From: Cytophagaceae bacterium
GTDB lineage: Bacteria; Bacteroidota; Bacteroidia; Cytophagales; Spirosomataceae
Length of the DNA: 16,133 nucleotides
Assembly (NCBI GenBank): GCA_027485075.1
Contig: JAIXRT010000046.1
Coordinates: 1 to 16,133, forward strand
Direction: 5' to 3'
The notes beneath the pieces are model-generated. The model made no database searches. It was not told where the DNA came from and worked only from the letters and a program-made list of their open reading frames with translations. The translations under genes and the position numbers were made by a program. Below are positions 1 to 6,726 of this stretch, one piece after another (the first letter of the stretch is position 1; each line of letters starts with the position of its first letter).

Positions 1-731
1 AGGCAAGCCAAATAAGTTCATTGGGGCATCGTGAAGTTATGAAGGCAATCCACCCTGGGATGAAGGAATATCAAGCGCAAGCCATCATGGAGTATCATTT
101 TAAGGCAAGTGGCTCTGAATATCCGGGTTACCCAAGTATTGTGGGTGCATCTGAAAATTCGTGTGTTTTACATTATACGACGAACCTGAAACAGGTGAAT
201 GCGGGTGATCTTTTATTAAGTGATTGCGCGGCTGAATACCATGGGTATACGGCGGATGTAACGCGTACGATTCCGGCTAATGGTCGTTTTTCCCCTGAAC
301 AAAAACTTATATATGATTTGGTTTTAAAAGCACAAGATGCGGGGATTGAAATGTGTAAAACAGGCATTCCGCATGACCGAGTAGATGCAGCGGCGCGTGA
401 GGTGATCTATGCGGGTTTAGTTGGCCTAGGTATTGTCTCATCGAAACAAGAGGCGCGTCAATATTTTCCACATGGCACTTCGCATCATGTGGGTTTGGAC
501 GTGCATGATTTAGGTCCACGCATATTAGCCCCGGGTGTTATTGTCACAGTTGAACCAGGGATTTACATTCCTGCTGGAAGTAAATGTGATAAAAAGTGGT
601 GGAATATTGGTGTGCGAATTGAGGACGATATTTTGATTACAGCCACAGGAAATGAGAATTTATCGGCAGGTTCACCACGGTCAACAGCTGAAATTGAAAA
701 ATTAATCAAGGAGCGGAGTCGCTTTGAGTAG
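1..731 (+). CDS. Xaa-Pro aminopeptidase (M24 family), 5' end outside window
   Basis: C-terminal catalytic 'pita-bread' domain of an M24 metallopeptidase of the aminopeptidase P type, which removes an N-terminal residue preceding proline. The reading frame is open from base 3 with no start, so the gene begins upstream of the window; a TTG at 21 lies inside conserved sequence and is not the start. All five metal ligands of the family are visible: Asp at 222 (SDCAAEY), Asp at 255 (ADVTRT), His at 471 (FPHGTSHH), Glu at 552 (VEPGIY) and Glu at 621 (RIEDD). The HGTSHHVGLDVHD stretch and the EPGIY motif favour aminopeptidase P over methionine aminopeptidase or creatinase. It probably acts in the cytoplasm on peptides. 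No terminator is visible in the 72 nt before the next gene. The family call is firm; the exact substrate is not. Confidence 0.93.
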   Translation, partial: ASQISSLGHREVMKAIHPGMKEYQAQAIMEYHFKASGSEYPGYPSIVGASENSCVLHYTTNLKQVNAGDLLLSDCAAEYHGYTADVTRTIPANGRFSPEQKLIYDLVLKAQDAGIEMCKTGIPHDRVDAAAREVIYAGLVGLGIVSSKQEARQYFPHGTSHHVGLDVHDLGPRILAPGVIVTVEPGIYIPAGSKCDKKWWNIGVRIEDDILITATGNENLSAGSPRSTAEIEKLIKERSRFE

Positions 732-803
732 TATAAAATATTTTTATGTATTTGTGTTATTAGTTTAGTTTCTTAATTTTATTTCAACATAAAAATTTAA
801 CAA

Positions 804-1283
804 ATGAAAAATAAATTATCGATTAATTTCCGAGCAATGTTGTTTGGATTATTTAGTTTAATTCTATTGACGACTACTTCGTCATTTATCACATTGCCAG
901 ATAATCCAGATGCCATTGTAGGGGTATGGAAAACAGGTGAGGGTACTGCGATGGTTCGTATTTACAAGAACGGTGATAAGTATCAAGGCAAAGTTGTTTG
1001 GTTGAAGGAGCCCATAGATCCTGAAACTGGTAAACCCAAATTAGACAAAAATCAGACGGATGAAGCTGCCAAAAAAAGACCTGTTTTAGGTTTAATTAAT
1101 ATTTGGGGATTTGTTCCAAAAGAAAATAATGTGTGGGATGAGGGAAATATTTATGACCCAAAGAATGGTAATACGTATTCATCTACAATGAAGTTAATCA
1201 ATGCAAATACCTTAGAAGTTCGTGGATATATCGGTGTTTCGTTAATTGGTAGAACCGATACGTGGACGCGTCAGGTTAAGTAA
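804..1283 (+). CDS. DUF2147 domain protein, exported
   Basis: 159-residue protein with a basic N-terminus and a hydrophobic stretch (about residues 11-28) that reads as a signal peptide, followed by one DUF2147 domain. Visible family features are the opening IVGVWKTGEG, then RIYKNGDKYQGKVVWLKEP, a central DPKNGNTYSSTMKL and the closing GYIGVSLIGRTDTWTR. DUF2147 proteins are small exported beta-rich proteins common in Bacteroidota and Proteobacteria; their function is unknown, though the fold suggests a lipocalin-like barrel (known of the family, not seen here). The ATG at 804 is chosen because it directly precedes the signal peptide. No convincing promoter is seen; a weak TGTATTTG at 747-754 is one mismatch from the -7 consensus. 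The gene ends at a bidirectional terminator. Confidence 0.9.
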   Translation: MKNKLSINFRAMLFGLFSLILLTTTSSFITLPDNPDAIVGVWKTGEGTAMVRIYKNGDKYQGKVVWLKEPIDPETGKPKLDKNQTDEAAKKRPVLGLINIWGFVPKENNVWDEGNIYDPKNGNTYSSTMKLINANTLEVRGYIGVSLIGRTDTWTRQVK

Positions 1284-1303
1284 ACCGATTTGCTTTACGA
1301 CAT

Positions 1304-1335
1304 AAAAAAGGCTTCAAATTTTTGAAGCCTTTTTT
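1304..1335. terminator. Bidirectional intrinsic terminator
   Basis: Perfect 15-bp inverted repeat, arms 1304-1318 and 1321-1335, with a GGCTTC core. It is flanked by A6 on one side and T6 on the other, so on either strand the RNA forms a GC-core hairpin followed by a U run. It lies between the stop codons of the two convergent genes (1283 and 1340) and can serve both. Confidence 0.93.
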
Positions 1336-1339
1336 ATTA

Positions 1340-2365
1340 TTAGGGAGAAACGAAGTTTAAACTAAAGTTTATATACATCGGGTTGCCCATCGGGCTCGTG
1401 AAAAACCTGTCGGCATCTTCTTTGCCATCATACTTATTCATGACATCGAATCGATAATTATAGCGCAATCCCGCCTGCACATTAAACCAAAGAAAGCCTG
1501 TGATTTTTTTATCCCACATGATGCGTGGTTTAAATTCACCTCGCTGAATGAATCCTTCGCCATTTTTACTCTGAGGTAACTTGGTATAAAACTGATTTCC
1601 TTCTAATTCAAAGCCAAGTTGAAGCATACTTGATGTAGAGAAATTATAGCGTAAAAATCCTCTTGCAGGTAGCAAAAGCTCCATTCCCCAGCGATCATTG
1701 AAGGTCTTATTCCAAAGTATAACTGGAACATAGATTAATCTTCCGGCACGGTAGGTACGTGCGATACCCGTACCAATCATGTTTGATTCGGAGGTTTTCC
1801 AACCGTAAATTCCTGTCGCACTTAAGGTTAATGCTTTAGAATCAATATCACCAAGCTTTGGGAACACACCATTTATATCAGCACTGGCTTGAAGAATTAG
1901 GAAATTCCGCTCATTCAGTGGTTTGAAAATGGTTGTGTTTATGCCTGTGCTCACTAACGCATTAGATTGAAGGCTGCTGACAAATGGATTGTTCGTTTTG
2001 TTGTTCTCAAATTCAAATTGGGAGCTCCAATAATTGGCGCCTAACTGCCATATAAATTTGTTGGTAGCAATGACAGGAACATTCACCTGCGCGCGAAGCA
2101 TATTGACACGGTTTACATGAAACTCTTGTGGAGAAGTGTTCAATTCGCTGAAACGTATGCCTGGCATGTGAAATCCAGCATTATAATCATAGCCAATGCT
2201 AATGATTCGTTGGGGTGTTTGATTTAAAACTTTTTGCGTACAAAATCTGGTAACTCCTTCAGCCTCACCATATTGGCTATAATCTTCAAAAACTTCAGTT
2301 GTGTCAGCCTGTGCGTAAACTCCTGTAGAAACAGCGAGTAGTAATAAGGTAATTATTTTCTTCAT
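1340..2365 (-). CDS. Outer-membrane beta-barrel protein (DUF6268-like)
   Basis: 341-residue protein with a clear signal peptide: MKK, then a leucine-rich core, then VYA before Q19 as a likely signal peptidase I site. The mature part alternates hydrophobic and polar residues with many aromatics (WQLGANYWSSQFEFE, FLWFNVQAGLRYNYRF), and the chain ends in YINFSLNFVSP, resembling a closing barrel strand. This is the look of an outer-membrane barrel, and the size and N-terminal region resemble DUF6268 proteins of Bacteroidota. It has no plug or CarboxypepD_reg domain, so it is not a SusC-type transporter. The function is unknown. It is monocistronic: a candidate promoter lies 48 nt upstream and the shared terminator follows its stop. 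A generic transport or adhesion barrel cannot be excluded. Confidence 0.75.
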   Translation of the reverse strand: MKKIITLLLLAVSTGVYAQADTTEVFEDYSQYGEAEGVTRFCTQKVLNQTPQRIISIGYDYNAGFHMPGIRFSELNTSPQEFHVNRVNMLRAQVNVPVIATNKFIWQLGANYWSSQFEFENNKTNNPFVSSLQSNALVSTGINTTIFKPLNERNFLILQASADINGVFPKLGDIDSKALTLSATGIYGWKTSESNMIGTGIARTYRAGRLIYVPVILWNKTFNDRWGMELLLPARGFLRYNFSTSSMLQLGFELEGNQFYTKLPQSKNGEGFIQRGEFKPRIMWDKKITGFLWFNVQAGLRYNYRFDVMNKYDGKEDADRFFTSPMGNPMYINFSLNFVSP

Positions 2366-2412
2366 AGCGATAGGGTTGCTTTTTATGGCTGTAAATATAT
2401 TGGTAAATCACT

Positions 2413-2420
2413 CAAAATTA
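2413..2420 (-). promoter_or_regulatory. Candidate -7 promoter box of the outer-membrane barrel gene
   Basis: On the minus strand this reads TAATTTTG, a perfect match to the Bacteroidota -7 element TAnnTTTG. It lies 48 nt before the start codon at 2365. I see no good -33 TTG at the expected spacing, so the call rests on the one element. Confidence 0.45.
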
Positions 2421-2483
2421 TGCTGTTACCCCACACTATTTTCGAAGGGCTTACGATTATTGATTGAACTATCCTAAAATACC

Positions 2484-2510
2484 AAAGGCCCAGCGAAACA
2501 CTGGGCCTTT
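2484..2510 (-). terminator. Intrinsic terminator of ssrA
   Basis: Perfect 10-bp hairpin (arms 2484-2493 and 2501-2510, AAAGGCCCAG core, 7-nt loop) starting 18 nt past the tmRNA 3' end. On the minus strand the stem ends in UUU, followed by GGUAUUUU. The run is short but the stem is GC-rich. It is nearly symmetric and might also act on plus-strand transcripts. Confidence 0.8.
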
Positions 2511-2527
2511 AGAAAAATACATACTAG

Positions 2528-2894
2528 TGGAACTGGAGGGATTCGAACCCTCGTCCAAACCTAGAAACCGGAAGCTTTCTACACGTTTAGATTTGATCAA
2601 TTTTCGATGGCCAACAGGTTCAGATCAGACCTTATTGACCACTTATTCACTGGATACTAATGATCGCTTAGTGAAATCGCAATCATCGACTCTGCATGGT
2701 CGACGCTCCAGGATCCCTAGCGGCAGAGTTTGGCCGGGGTGGAACGATGGCAATTGGTTAGTCTATCAGACTAAGCAGCCATGGCATACGAAGTATTGCC
2801 AGCTATAATTCGAAGGTTTTATTTACAGGAAATGCCTACAACTCCTGACGTGCTTACTACCGATCTGCTTAAGCTGTCAAAACCGGTCAGTCCC
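2528..2894 (-). ncRNA. ssrA: Transfer-messenger RNA (tmRNA)
   Basis: tmRNA rescues ribosomes stalled on broken mRNA and tags the product for proteolysis. The 5' end (minus strand, from 2894) reads GGGACUGACCGGUUUUGACAG. The 3' end carries a T-arm with GGUUCGAAUCC and closes with CAGUUCC. The seven acceptor pairs form (2888-2894 with 2529-2535), including G3-U, the AlaRS identity element. A2528 is the discriminator; the next bases are CTA rather than CCA, so the tail must be added after transcription. The tag ORF lies at 2800-2771: resume codon GGC, then GNTSYAMAA and a TAG stop, so the tag with the charged alanine is AGNTSYAMAA. The resume codon is inferred from the UAG one base upstream-offset (A at -4) as in other tmRNAs. 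The length of 367 nt is normal for an uncircularised tmRNA. Confidence 0.96.
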
Positions 2895-2904
2895 AATAAG
2901 ATGG

Positions 2905-2912
2905 CAAAGATA
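2905..2912 (-). promoter_or_regulatory. ssrA promoter -7 box
   Basis: On the minus strand this reads TATCTTTG, a perfect TAnnTTTG match, ending 10 nt before the mature tmRNA 5' end. It sits in the 23-nt gap after the lrp stop codon, so ssrA probably has its own promoter, although read-through from lrp is also possible. The -33 region would fall inside lrp coding sequence and shows no clear TTG. Confidence 0.65.
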
Positions 2913-2917
2913 CGTAA

Positions 2918-3391
2918 TTAATTCAGCGGTAGCGCAGTCGTTGATTTAATTTCGTCCATCACAAATAAACTCGAAATGTGGGCAACAGATGGTAAAACAG
3001 CCAAACGCTCTTGGTAGAATCGATTGTAACTTTCTACATCTTCTGTCACCACCTTCAAATAATAGTCAAAATTACCTGAAACCAAATGACAAGAAATTAC
3101 TTCAGGAAATGCCTTAATTGAAGCTTCAAATGATGAAAAATTATCTCGATTTTGTTTTTCTAATGTCACCTGACAGTGAACCAATAAGCCAAGATTTAAT
3201 TTTTTGCGATTCAATATGCCTACATAGCCTTGAATGTAACCTTCTGTTTCTAAGCGTTTCAACCGGTCATGCGTAGGACTAAGTGATAGATTCACCTGTT
3301 CGGCAATTTCCTTGATTGTTTTTTGGCTATTCACCTGGATAATTTTTAAAATCTGAAGATCTAGGCTGTCTAAATTTGATTTAATCGCCAT
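2918..3391 (-). CDS. Lrp/AsnC family transcriptional regulator
   Basis: 157 residues, the usual length of the family. The N-terminal winged helix-turn-helix spans about residues 8-60 (LDLQILKIIQVNSQKTIKEIA, then the recognition region LSLSPTHDRLKRLE). The C-terminal ligand-binding RAM domain spans about 65-145, with the family's GNFDYYLKV stretch at 106-114. Members form octamers or smaller oligomers that bind AT-rich DNA and sense amino acids. It is divergent from ald, the arrangement expected of an alanine-responsive regulator of alanine dehydrogenase such as mycobacterial AldR; this target is inferred from position and from the palindrome at 3490-3506. The stop codon is followed almost at once by the ssrA promoter. 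The start at 3391 (ATG) gives a standard N-terminus. No clear -7 box is seen upstream of lrp itself. Confidence 0.93.
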   Translation of the reverse strand: MAIKSNLDSLDLQILKIIQVNSQKTIKEIAEQVNLSLSPTHDRLKRLETEGYIQGYVGILNRKKLNLGLLVHCQVTLEKQNRDNFSSFEASIKAFPEVISCHLVSGNFDYYLKVVTEDVESYNRFYQERLAVLPSVAHISSLFVMDEIKSTTALPLN

Positions 3392-3489
3392 AAAGTTTTC
3401 GGTTTACAAGTAATTAATGACCTATTTTTAGAAATATTTTCTTTAAAATTAAAATTAATTCTTTTATTTTCCTTATTTATCGGCTATAT

Positions 3490-3506
3490 GCCATAAATTT
3501 TATGGC
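3490..3506. promoter_or_regulatory. Candidate Lrp/AsnC operator in the lrp-ald intergenic region
   Basis: Perfect inverted repeat with 8-bp arms around one central base: GCCATAAA-T-TTTATGGC. It lies 6 bp before the ald -7 box, where the -33 contact would be, and no good -33 element is present. The inner 15 bp match about 11 positions of the degenerate E. coli Lrp consensus (YAGHAWATTWTDCTR). The position suits an activator or repressor of ald; binding by the neighbouring Lrp-type protein is inferred. Confidence 0.6.
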
Positions 3507-3512
3507 TGTGTA

Positions 3513-3520
3513 TATATTTG
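3513..3520 (+). promoter_or_regulatory. ald promoter -7 box
   Basis: TATATTTG, a perfect match to TAnnTTTG, 76 nt before the ald start codon. Transcription would start near 3524-3527, giving a leader of about 70 nt that contains the hairpin at 3546-3574. The -33 position is occupied by the palindrome instead of a TTG. Confidence 0.65.
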
Positions 3521-3545
3521 CAATGTATTATACTTCATCAAAGGT

Positions 3546-3581
3546 AACGGCCAGCGAATTTTTCGTTGGCTGTTCTTTTTT
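3546..3581 (+). terminator. Terminator-like hairpin in the ald leader
   Basis: The 13-bp stem has arms 3546-3558 and 3562-3574 (all paired, two G-U wobbles, a 3-nt loop). It is followed by C and six U residues (3575-3581) and ends 15 nt before the ald ATG. It is oriented as an intrinsic terminator only on the plus strand. There is no upstream plus-strand gene for it to end, so it may limit ald expression, be relieved by an antiterminator, or instead act in translation or RNA stability. Confidence 0.7.
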
Positions 3582-3596
3582 AAACCTAACCAAATC

Positions 3597-4682
3597 ATGA
3601 TTATAGCCGTCCCTAAAGAAATTAAAAAACAAGAATCGCGCGTTGGACTTACACCTGCAGGTGTTCAAAGTTTGATTGCCGCTGGTCACCAGGTGTACAT
3701 AGAAACCCAAGCTGGTTTGGGTTCCGGTTTTAGCGATTCAGCCTATGAGCTTGTGGGTGCCCAAATCCTAAGTTCCCCCCAGGAGGTTTATGCCATCGCG
3801 GATATGATTGTTAAAGTAAAGGAGCCCTTGGCTTCCGAATATCCCCTCATCAAGCCCAAGCAAATTCTATTTACCTACTTTCACTTTGCTGCTTCGAAAG
3901 AACTGACACATGCCATGATTGAAAGCAAGGCAACGTGCATTGCCTATGAAACCGTAGAATTAGCTGATCGTTCATTACCACTTTTAACGCCTATGTCCGA
4001 AGTTGCTGGTCGGATGGCCATCCAAGTTGGCGCCTATTTTTTAGGCAAACCGCAAGGTGGGAAAGGGAAAATGCTCGGCGGCGTACCTGGTGTAAAACCG
4101 GCCAATGTGTTAATTCTGGGTGGTGGGGTCGTAGGCACCCAAGCTGCACGTATGGCGGCTGGTTTAGGTGCTAACGTGACCATCATGGATACTAATTTAG
4201 CTCGTTTACGCTATTTGAGTGATGTGATGCCGGCCAATGTGCATACCCAATATTCTACTTCGCACGCCATTCAAGAGCATTTACCACATGTCGATCTAAT
4301 CGTTGGTGCCGTGCTCCTGCATGGAATTAAGGCGCCACACCTGATTAAAAAGGAAGATTTAAGAAGCATGCAACCCGGTACGGTTTTAGTAGATGTAGCT
4401 GTCGACCAAGGTGGTTGTATTGAAACATGTCATCCAACAACCCACGAGGATCCTGTTTATGAGGTAGATGGAATTCTACACTATTGTGTGGCTAATATGC
4501 CAGGTGCAGTTCCGCAAACATCCACGATGGCATTAACGCAAGCCACGTTGCCTTATGTGCTTTTATTAGCGAATCAAGGTTACCAAGATGCTTGCTCGAA
4601 TAATGAAGCATTAAATAAAGGTTTGACAATCTATGATGGTAAATTATACCATCCTGGTTTAGCGGCAGCCTTTTCGCTGTAG
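3597..4682 (+). CDS. ald: Alanine dehydrogenase
   Basis: Catalyses the reversible NAD-dependent conversion of L-alanine to pyruvate and ammonia in the cytoplasm. 361 residues, close to the roughly 370 of the family. The N-terminal signature IAVPKEIKKQESRVGLTPAG is intact. The substrate and catalytic residues are in place: Arg15, Lys75 (VKVKEP), His96 (YFHFAA) and Asp270 (DVAVDQGG). The Rossmann NAD loop GGGVVG is at 175-180, with Asp198 (TIMDTN) to hold the ribose. The MPGAVPQTST motif near the C-terminus is also typical of the family, and together these separate it from transhydrogenase subunit alpha. The ATG at 3597 gives the exact family N-terminus. The divergent Lrp-type gene, palindrome and leader hairpin suggest alanine-linked control. 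The stop codon directly abuts that of the convergent helicase gene with no spacer. Confidence 0.97.
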   Translation: MIIAVPKEIKKQESRVGLTPAGVQSLIAAGHQVYIETQAGLGSGFSDSAYELVGAQILSSPQEVYAIADMIVKVKEPLASEYPLIKPKQILFTYFHFAASKELTHAMIESKATCIAYETVELADRSLPLLTPMSEVAGRMAIQVGAYFLGKPQGGKGKMLGGVPGVKPANVLILGGGVVGTQAARMAAGLGANVTIMDTNLARLRYLSDVMPANVHTQYSTSHAIQEHLPHVDLIVGAVLLHGIKAPHLIKKEDLRSMQPGTVLVDVAVDQGGCIETCHPTTHEDPVYEVDGILHYCVANMPGAVPQTSTMALTQATLPYVLLLANQGYQDACSNNEALNKGLTIYDGKLYHPGLAAAFSL

Positions 4683-6116
4683 TTATAGGAAAAAATTGGC
4701 GTGGAAGTTGACAAGAAACACCTCATGCGTCGCACGGGTGATGGCGGTGTAAAGCCAACGAATATATTCGGCATCCACTTGTTCTTCTTTTAAATAGCCT
4801 TGATCGATGAAAACGGCTTTCCATTGGCCACCCTGAGATTTATGGGTGGTCAATGCGTAAGCAAATTTAACCTGTAATGCATTTAAATACGGGTCTTTTC
4901 GGATTGCTTCTGTGCGTTCTTTTTTCTTTGGTATGTGCGCATAATCCTCACAAACAGAATCATATAGCTTTTTATTAGCCTCCTTACTTAAGGCTGACTC
5001 GGATGAATGCAAGGTGTCAAGCATGATTTTGGCTTCCACCTCAGGATGTTCTTCATAATCACACAGCCGCAAGCTGACCGTCAAGAACCGCATTCCATGC
5101 ATTTCTTCCTCGCGCTTAATTTTCATAATTTCCACAAAGTCGCCATTGGCCAAAAATCCAGCTGGCGAATCTTCGTCCAACCAATGGTAATTGTTTCGCA
5201 CGATCATCAATAAATCTCCCGATGAAATTTCATCTTCTTGATACAGAATGGTCCGCCGAACAAACTCATTGAATTGAACAGCGCTCTTATTGGATCGTGT
5301 TAAAACGATTGTTTCTTCTTTCCCAAATTTCCGGTAGGCATACTGCATGCCATCTTCCATTTTTTCTCCCGTCATGCGGAAAAAGTCTTTAAAGGAAGCC
5401 GTATTAAACTTGATTGTAGTTGAGTTTTGAGCTAACAACCCACGTAAGTTTGTCGCATTGTACAATATTCCAGAGTGAATATCTTGGCGCATGACATCCG
5501 TTAGTTCATGCTCTTTAACTTCCATGTGAAATTCTTTCGCAATGTAATCCGCGGAAAGGGCAGGCGAAAGGATTTTACCAATGGGCGGTAACTGCGCAGT
5601 ATCACCCACAAAGATTAGTTTATTACCCGTGTGTCCATTTTCAGGATTGGTAAAGACATATTCAATTAAATCGGTCAATAAACTATTTTGGCCAAAATCT
5701 GAATCATCCGTAATCATGGATGCCTCATCGACAATAAATACGGTATTCGTGGCGTAGTTAGGCATCCGTTGAAAGGATAAAGTTCCCGAATGCGGGTTAC
5801 TTACCTGTCGGTAGATTTTTTTATGGATGGTAAATGCCTTCTTTTTGGAGTAATTAGCCATCACCTTAGCTGCCCGTCCCGTAGGCGCTAAAAGCTGCGT
5901 TTTATAACTGAAGGTACCTAAAATCTTGATTAAGGTAGAAATGACAGTGGTTTTACCCGTTCCAGCGTAGCCTTTGATGATGAATGTTAATGCCGACCAC
6001 TCATCTTCGTTGACAATAAATTTATCCAATTGCGAAAACAATGCCGACTGCGATGGCGTAGGTTCGAATGGAAATTTTTGGTTTAGTAAGAAAGCTGGGC
6101 TTTTGGCAATACTCAT
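4683..6116 (-). CDS. RecD-like ATP-dependent DNA helicase (superfamily 1)
   Basis: 477-residue SF1 helicase related to RecD2 and Dda. Motifs in order: Walker A GYAGTGKTT (49-57), motif Ia LLAPTGRAAK (75-84), Walker B VDEAS (129-133), motif III GDTAQLPPIG (171-180), LTDVMRQ (205-211), motif V region YALTTHKSQGGQW (from 420) and motif VI LYTAITRAT (455-463), where Arg461 is the likely arginine finger. It lacks the long N-terminal region of full RecD2 (about 740 aa) and no RecB or RecC is nearby, so it is a stand-alone compact helicase, probably 5'-to-3' by family. It is the last gene of the alaS operon, 9 nt after the aminotransferase gene. Its role is likely DNA repair or replication; the specific process is unknown. 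Confidence 0.9.
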   Translation of the reverse strand: MSIAKSPAFLLNQKFPFEPTPSQSALFSQLDKFIVNEDEWSALTFIIKGYAGTGKTTVISTLIKILGTFSYKTQLLAPTGRAAKVMANYSKKKAFTIHKKIYRQVSNPHSGTLSFQRMPNYATNTVFIVDEASMITDDSDFGQNSLLTDLIEYVFTNPENGHTGNKLIFVGDTAQLPPIGKILSPALSADYIAKEFHMEVKEHELTDVMRQDIHSGILYNATNLRGLLAQNSTTIKFNTASFKDFFRMTGEKMEDGMQYAYRKFGKEETIVLTRSNKSAVQFNEFVRRTILYQEDEISSGDLLMIVRNNYHWLDEDSPAGFLANGDFVEIMKIKREEEMHGMRFLTVSLRLCDYEEHPEVEAKIMLDTLHSSESALSKEANKKLYDSVCEDYAHIPKKKERTEAIRKDPYLNALQVKFAYALTTHKSQGGQWKAVFIDQGYLKEEQVDAEYIRWLYTAITRATHEVFLVNFHANFFL

Positions 6117-6125
6117 AAGGTAAAT

Positions 6126-6725
6126 TTACACAATAGCCCCGGGTAGCGCAATGGAGTTTTCAATTGAAAGCGGACGGAAAACATTAATCAGGCAAATTCG
6201 CTCGTATTGATCTAATTCGGAAACTAAAATATCAGTTTCTTCTACTTGGTCCTCAACCAATAAACGGGCACGTGTCGTTCCCCAATGCATTGGAGCTTCA
6301 GGTGTATACCAAATACCATCTTTCAAGAAAGCTAAATTAGCGATGGTGCAATCCTGAATAATTCCATCTTTATGAAAGATCACTTCATCAGCGGAGGGGT
6401 ATGCCTCCAAAATGTGCTGAAAAAATCCTCTTTCTGCCCATTTGAAGCCATAATCGATCTCGCCGCTGTCAACCAACGTGAATTTTTGGATCACTTTAGC
6501 CTCATAGGGTAATAATTCCAATGTTTGCGGATCCTCCGTACAGGTAATCCGTAAACGATGTATTCCTGCTTCGGGTAAGGCAATTTTGGTAATCTCATCG
6601 CGTACATCAAAGGGTTTCCACTCCGGAAAAAAGGCATCAAAAGTTTCGTTGACACGCATTTGATGGAAGTCAAGATGTTGAGCCTGACCGTTTTGTACAC
6701 AAATAGTTTCTAAAAATGAAAACAT
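6126..6725 (-). CDS. Class IV aminotransferase, likely 4-amino-4-deoxychorismate lyase (pabC-like)
   Basis: 199-residue PLP-dependent fold-type IV protein, shorter than the E. coli PabC of about 270. The N-terminus FSFLETICVQNG and the HLDFHQMRVNET stretch (His21, Arg24) match the family's start. Lys95 in DYGFKWAER is the likely PLP lysine, and ADEVIFHKDGIIQDCTIANLAF corresponds to the conserved E..N cofactor-binding region. In the expected reaction it releases pyruvate from aminodeoxychorismate to give p-aminobenzoate for folate. The start at 6725 (ATG) is preferred: it lies 1 nt after the pabB stop, and an in-frame start at 6806 would overlap pabB by 80 nt and add residues unlike the family. 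The pabC role follows from the pabB neighbour. A branched-chain or D-amino acid aminotransferase role is less likely because of the small size. Confidence 0.83.
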   Translation of the reverse strand: MFSFLETICVQNGQAQHLDFHQMRVNETFDAFFPEWKPFDVRDEITKIALPEAGIHRLRITCTEDPQTLELLPYEAKVIQKFTLVDSGEIDYGFKWAERGFFQHILEAYPSADEVIFHKDGIIQDCTIANLAFLKDGIWYTPEAPMHWGTTRARLLVEDQVEETDILVSELDQYERICLINVFRPLSIENSIALPGAIV

Positions 6726-6726
6726 A

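Noticed and set aside
2464..2808. 114-codon plus-strand open frame with a non-ATG start
   Set aside because: It lies wholly opposite the ssrA gene and its terminator; the codons only mirror conserved tmRNA structure.
3523..3600. 26-codon leader ORF whose TGA overlaps the ald ATG
   Set aside because: It would be attractive for attenuation by leader translation, but its ATG is at or before the predicted transcription start and there is no ribosome-binding site. Kept only as a possibility within the leader finding.
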